Below, piece after piece: positions 31,508-34,225 of a DNA stretch of 34,225 bases. Within the stretch, counting starts at the first letter, position 1. Each line of letters starts with the position of its first letter. The stretch spans positions 1 through 34,225 of the forward strand of contig CAYPAU010000010.1 in NCBI GenBank assembly GCA_964408825.1, given 5' to 3'. Below the pieces are notes generated by a model. That model was given only the letters and a program-made list of their open reading frames with translations, was not told the origin of the DNA and did not search any database. Made by a program: the position numbers and the translations under genes. This DNA is from CAYPAU01 sp964408825. GTDB taxonomy: Bacteria; Patescibacteriota; Microgenomatia; Levybacterales; UBA12049.

Positions 31508-33275
31508 ACAAATTCACCCATTTTATAAATTCATTATAGCTTAAGGTGTTTAATATGTCACTCTTTTTCGCCCAGCCGCGTCTTGCCATTGCGACTCCAT
31601 ACTTCATATTATCCATATGGCTTACGGCATGGCTGTCTGTGTTGATTATTATTTTTACGCCCGCTTCAACAGCCTGTCTTATTACAGAGTCCGGAAGGTC
31701 GAGTCTTGTCGGCCATGAATTAATCTCAAGGGCCTTGCTGTTTTCCTTGCAGAATTTAAATATTTTAGGCCAATCAAGTTCGTATCCCGTTCTTTGATTT
31801 AACATTCTTCCTGTGGGGTGGGCAAGAATTTTAGCTTTCTTGTGAGATAGGCCAGACAGGACTCTTTTAGTCATCTCAGCTTTACCCATCTTAAACACGC
31901 TATGGATAGATACTATTGCAAAATCTAATAAGTCTAAAACGTCATTATCAACAGCCAACATACCAGTGGGTAAAATATCTATTTCGAGCATTTTAAATAC
32001 TCGAATACTTTTATTACCTGATAAAATATGCTCAATAGCCTTATTCCTCTTTTTAACTAATGCTAAGATCTCCTTTTTGGTATGCTTAGAAATGCTTGGG
32101 TTGTGCTCTGAGAAACCCATGTAACTGTATCTTAACGATGTTGCTTTATCAACCATTTCCGGAAGGGTGCTATTTCCAACATCATGACTCGGTTCTATTG
32201 GAAAGTTTGAATGAAGATGAAAATCACCTTTTATGTCTTTCAATTCGACAAGTTTTGGTAATTTGTTTTTTTCTGCAAGTTCTATTTCTCCAGCGTTTTC
32301 TCTAATTTCAGGTGACATCCACGGAAGACCTATAGCATGATAAAAATCTTCTTCATCTGCAAATTGCATAAGCTTAGACTTTTTAATTTTGAGATTTTTT
32401 ATTCCATATTCTGAAAGAGAAAAGCCCTTTTTAATTGCAAATTCTCGAAGGGCAATGTTGTGATTTTTACTTCCGGTAAAATGTTGAAGAAGCGATCCAA
32501 AAGCCTCAGGAGGTTGAATCATAAGATCAACTTGCCGCCCTCCCGAAACGAGTATTGATGAAGTTGTATCTCCTTTTTCAATAACTCTTTCTAAATAAGG
32601 ATAGGAAATAAAATATTTTATTACCTTATTGGGATTATTTGAGGCTATAGCGATATCTATATCGCCTACTGTTGGCAGCATTCTTCTTAGACTGCCAAGA
32701 GCGTAGACTTTCTCAACGTAGGGGTTTTTTTTAAGATAGCCCAGAACCTTATCGGAAATTTCTTGTGCAAACGGTAATACCATTCTTGTTGTCTTGCCTT
32801 TCCCTTTTTTAAACTCCGTAATTGCTCTTAATATATCTTTTTCCGATCTCTCACCAAATCCACGAAGGAGAGAAATTTTTCCTGATTTTGCAATCTGTTT
32901 AAGATCCTCAATAACAGTTGCTTTATTTGTAAGATTAAACTCCTTGACCAGCCTATAGGCTTTTTTTGGTCCGAAGGTAGGAATTTTCATAAGTACGAAG
33001 ACGGTTTGAGGAATTCCCTTTAGTGCCCAATCAAAATGTCTTACCTTACCATTCTTGAATAGTTCTTCCAAATGACTTCTTAGGGAGGCTCCGACACCTG
33101 GAATAGCGTCAAGTTTGCCCTCCTTGTAATAATCGAGAAGTTCAATCGAGCTTCCTTCTATTGAATCGGCGGCCCTTTGATATGCAATAATCTGAAAGCG
33201 AAACTTTTTTTCGTCTTTTATTGTATATGAGGCAGCCACATTTCGAAGGAGGTCTGCGATTTCCTGATTTGACAT
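31506..33275 (-). CDS. polX: DNA polymerase/3'-5' exonuclease PolX
   Basis: 589 residues, close to the usual 570-575 of bacterial PolX. N-terminal helix-hairpin-helix region (about 1-150; GVGASLRSHLEELF at 60-73, FGPKKAYRL). Pol X palm with GSLRR (194-198) and the metal Asp pair DID (205-207). C-terminal PHP exonuclease domain from about 345: DFHLHSNF (353 HLH), FSEHNPS, DILPTG, ILAHPTGR, INTDSHAVSH. It fills short gaps and trims 3' ends in base-excision repair. It is the first gene of the polX-lemA-htpX-murT-gatD run. The ATG at 33275 lies 10 nt after a good -10 box. Confidence 0.95.
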   Translation of the reverse strand: MSNQEIADLLRNVAASYTIKDEKKFRFQIIAYQRAADSIEGSSIELLDYYKEGKLDAIPGVGASLRSHLEELFKNGKVRHFDWALKGIPQTVFVLMKIPTFGPKKAYRLVKEFNLTNKATVIEDLKQIAKSGKISLLRGFGERSEKDILRAITEFKKGKGKTTRMVLPFAQEISDKVLGYLKKNPYVEKVYALGSLRRMLPTVGDIDIAIASNNPNKVIKYFISYPYLERVIEKGDTTSSILVSGGRQVDLMIQPPEAFGSLLQHFTGSKNHNIALREFAIKKGFSLSEYGIKNLKIKKSKLMQFADEEDFYHAIGLPWMSPEIRENAGEIELAEKNKLPKLVELKDIKGDFHLHSNFPIEPSHDVGNSTLPEMVDKATSLRYSYMGFSEHNPSISKHTKKEILALVKKRNKAIEHILSGNKSIRVFKMLEIDILPTGMLAVDNDVLDLLDFAIVSIHSVFKMGKAEMTKRVLSGLSHKKAKILAHPTGRMLNQRTGYELDWPKIFKFCKENSKALEINSWPTRLDLPDSVIRQAVEAGVKIIINTDSHAVSHMDNMKYGVAMARRGWAKKSDILNTLSYNEFIKWVNL

Positions 33276-33284
33276 TTCAGAGTG

Positions 33285-33313
33285 ATAATATCAGGGAATT
33301 GACTATAATTCAA
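33285..33313 (-). promoter_or_regulatory. Candidate promoter of the polX operon
   Basis: Minus strand TTGAAT (33313-33308), 17 bp, TATTAT (33290-33285). Transcription would begin about 3 nt before the polX ATG. It overlaps the tRNA-Asp promoter on the other strand. Confidence 0.5.
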
Positions 33314-33327
33314 ATATTTGTTAGGAT
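33299..33327 (+). promoter_or_regulatory. Candidate promoter of tRNA-Asp
   Basis: TTGACT (33299-33304), 17 bp, TAGGAT (33322-33327). Transcription would start about 5 nt before the tRNA. Confidence 0.5.
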
Positions 33328-33338
33328 AACGTGAGCTT

Positions 33339-33415
33339 GGGCTCGTAGTGAAGAGGCCTATCACGTCTCCCTGTCACGGAGAAGATCGCCGGTTCGAATC
33401 CGGTCGAGCCCGCCA
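33339..33415 (+). tRNA. tRNA-Asp (anticodon GTC)
   Basis: 77 nt including an encoded CCA. Acceptor stem GGGCTCG/CGAGCCC, D stem GTGA/TCAC, anticodon stem TCTCC/GGAGA around loop CTGTCAC (anticodon GTC), T arm GCCGG-TTCGAAT-CCGGT, discriminator G. It is the only one of the three tRNAs here whose CCA is in the DNA. Confidence 0.96.
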
Positions 33416-33449
33416 AATCAATATAACTGCCCCAAAACTTCTGCTCGGA

Positions 33450-33456
33450 AAGGAGG
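33450..33456 (+). promoter_or_regulatory. Shine-Dalgarno site of the LysM gene
   Basis: AAGGAGG stands 3 nt before the ATG at 33460, a strong site with an unusually short spacer. I found no clear promoter between the tRNA and this site. Confidence 0.75.
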
Positions 33457-33459
33457 AAA

Positions 33460-34080
33460 ATGCCAAGAAAAAGAAAGAGTGTCAAGAAAGAAAATGAATT
33501 ATTTTCTTTCAGTAAAGATTTCCTATCAGGGATTAGATGGGATGAGTCGTATGTAAGTTTAATCGTAGGTGTTATTGTAGTCATATTAGTCGGTATTTTA
33601 GGCATTGTGTTTATAAGAAATACTAGGGACACACAAACCAGCTCAACAAAATTTCAACCTTCCGTAGAGTTTGAAAAATTAGAGGAGAACGGAAACAGTA
33701 TTACAGAGGGTGGAGGAAAAAGTTACACCGTAAAAGAGGGGGATACTTTATGGAGTATCTCTGAAAGATATTATAAATCCGGATACAACTGGGTCGATGT
33801 GGCCAAAGCCAATAATCTTTCAAATCCCGACTTGATAGCTGCTGGAAATAAGTTAAATATTCCTGATGTTCAGCCTAAGCAGATAACTGTTGTAAGTAGC
33901 CAGGCTCCAAAAAGGGATATATCTGGGAACTCATATAAGGTCCAGAAAGGTGATTATCTATGGGATATAGCGCTTCGCGCATATGGAGACGGATATTCTT
34001 GGGTAAAAATAGCAAAAGCAAATAATTTGAAAAATCCTGATCTAATTTACTCTGGGAACGTTTTAAAAATTCCAAGATAA
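33460..34080 (+). CDS. Membrane-anchored protein with two LysM domains
   Basis: 206 residues: a basic cytoplasmic N-terminus, one membrane helix (31-53), a polar linker (55-87), then LysM repeats at about 89-135 (YTVKEGDTLWSISERYY...LNIPDV) and 159-205 (YKVQKGDYLWDIALRAY...LKIPR). Both have the GD-x-LW and N-P-D-L-I-x-x-G motifs, and they are close copies of each other. LysM binds GlcNAc-containing glycans such as peptidoglycan, so the protein probably tethers the membrane to the wall from outside. It follows tRNA-Asp by 44 bp on the same strand. No catalytic domain is present. Confidence 0.9.
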   Translation: MPRKRKSVKKENELFSFSKDFLSGIRWDESYVSLIVGVIVVILVGILGIVFIRNTRDTQTSSTKFQPSVEFEKLEENGNSITEGGGKSYTVKEGDTLWSISERYYKSGYNWVDVAKANNLSNPDLIAAGNKLNIPDVQPKQITVVSSQAPKRDISGNSYKVQKGDYLWDIALRAYGDGYSWVKIAKANNLKNPDLIYSGNVLKIPR

Positions 34081-34152
34081 GCTTAACTGTAGCCACAATT
34101 TGAGGAAAGGACAGAATCTGTGACTTTCTCGTTACCCGTCCTCTATGACTTG

Positions 34153-34224
34153 AGCGGTGGAAGGGAATCGAACCCTCGACCTTCTCCTTGGGAAGGAGAC
34201 ATTCTGCCGCTGAACTACCACCGC
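34153..34224 (-). tRNA. tRNA-Gly (anticodon CCC)
   Basis: Minus strand cloverleaf: acceptor stem GCGGTGG/CCACCGC, anticodon stem TCTCC/GGAGA around loop TTCCCAA (anticodon CCC, codon GGG), T arm GAGGG-TTCGATT-CCCTT. Discriminator U as expected for glycine; no CCA is encoded. The gene ends one base inside the right edge, and its promoter is outside the window. Confidence 0.93.
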
Positions 34225-34225
34225 A

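Noticed and set aside
34081..34152. Possible terminator or small RNA after the LysM gene
   Set aside because: Only weak, short complementarity (ACAGA/TCTGT and GAGGA/TCCTC) with no T run; not enough to call.
1..34225. Recoding of TGA (code 25 or 4)
   Set aside because: TGA ends gatB, dnaE and atpB at the expected places, no conserved domain contains in-frame TGA, and Trp is coded by TGG.

Overview
The window looks like a chromosome fragment from a small, AT-rich, monoderm bacterium, most likely of the Patescibacteria/CPR (Microgenomates-like). This placement is inferred from gene content and compactness; I could not run a phylogeny. In support: genes overlap or nearly abut, there is a lipid II amidation pair (MurT/GatD) without outer-membrane genes, the AtpH subunit is shortened, and several first-of-operon genes appear to be transcribed without a leader. 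TGA is a normal stop (gatB, dnaE and atpB end in it), so the UGA=Gly code of Gracilibacteria/Absconditabacteria does not apply.

Bases 1-11929 form a surface-glycan locus. It holds three GT2 and one GT4 glycosyltransferase, a SAM methyltransferase, a Wzx-type flippase, two GT-C (GT39-like) membrane glycosyltransferases, a YfhO-like membrane protein, an O-antigen ligase/polymerase (Wzy/WaaL) and the N-terminus of another polytopic protein. Together they could build lipid-linked oligosaccharides on the cytoplasmic face, flip them, and polymerise or decorate them outside. Next come a membrane-anchored Ig-like protein and tRNA-Thr(CGT), then a divergent pyrF-pyrE pair (last two steps to UMP).

Bases 14476-26796 are one minus-strand block: gatC-gatA-gatB (Asp/Glu-tRNA amidotransferase), dnaE, then the F1Fo ATP synthase in canonical order atpB-E-F-H-A-G-D-C, with its own promoter overlapping the dnaE stop. 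A patatin-like lipase (26887-27801) is divergent from gatC and runs into gatD.

Bases 27794-33275 are a second minus-strand operon: polX, lemA, htpX, murT, gatD. murT is broken: its first 51 codons lie next to a 10-N assembly gap, and the rest of the gene resumes about 150 bases further on after unrelated sequence. The window ends with tRNA-Asp(GTC) followed by a membrane-anchored double-LysM protein, then tRNA-Gly(CCC) on the minus strand.

The most notable structure outside the genes is: (i) -10 boxes ending 6-10 nt before the start codons of first-of-operon genes, implying leaderless or near-leaderless mRNAs, while clear Shine-Dalgarno sites sit before genes inside transcripts; (ii) palindromic or short tandem repeats inserted in frame in gatB, gatD and murT; (iii) the split murT; (iv) divergent promoters sharing one -35 box between tRNA-Thr and pyrF. 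I recognised no CRISPR array, complete insertion sequence, prophage or convincing intrinsic terminator, and no clearly novel defence or biosynthetic system.
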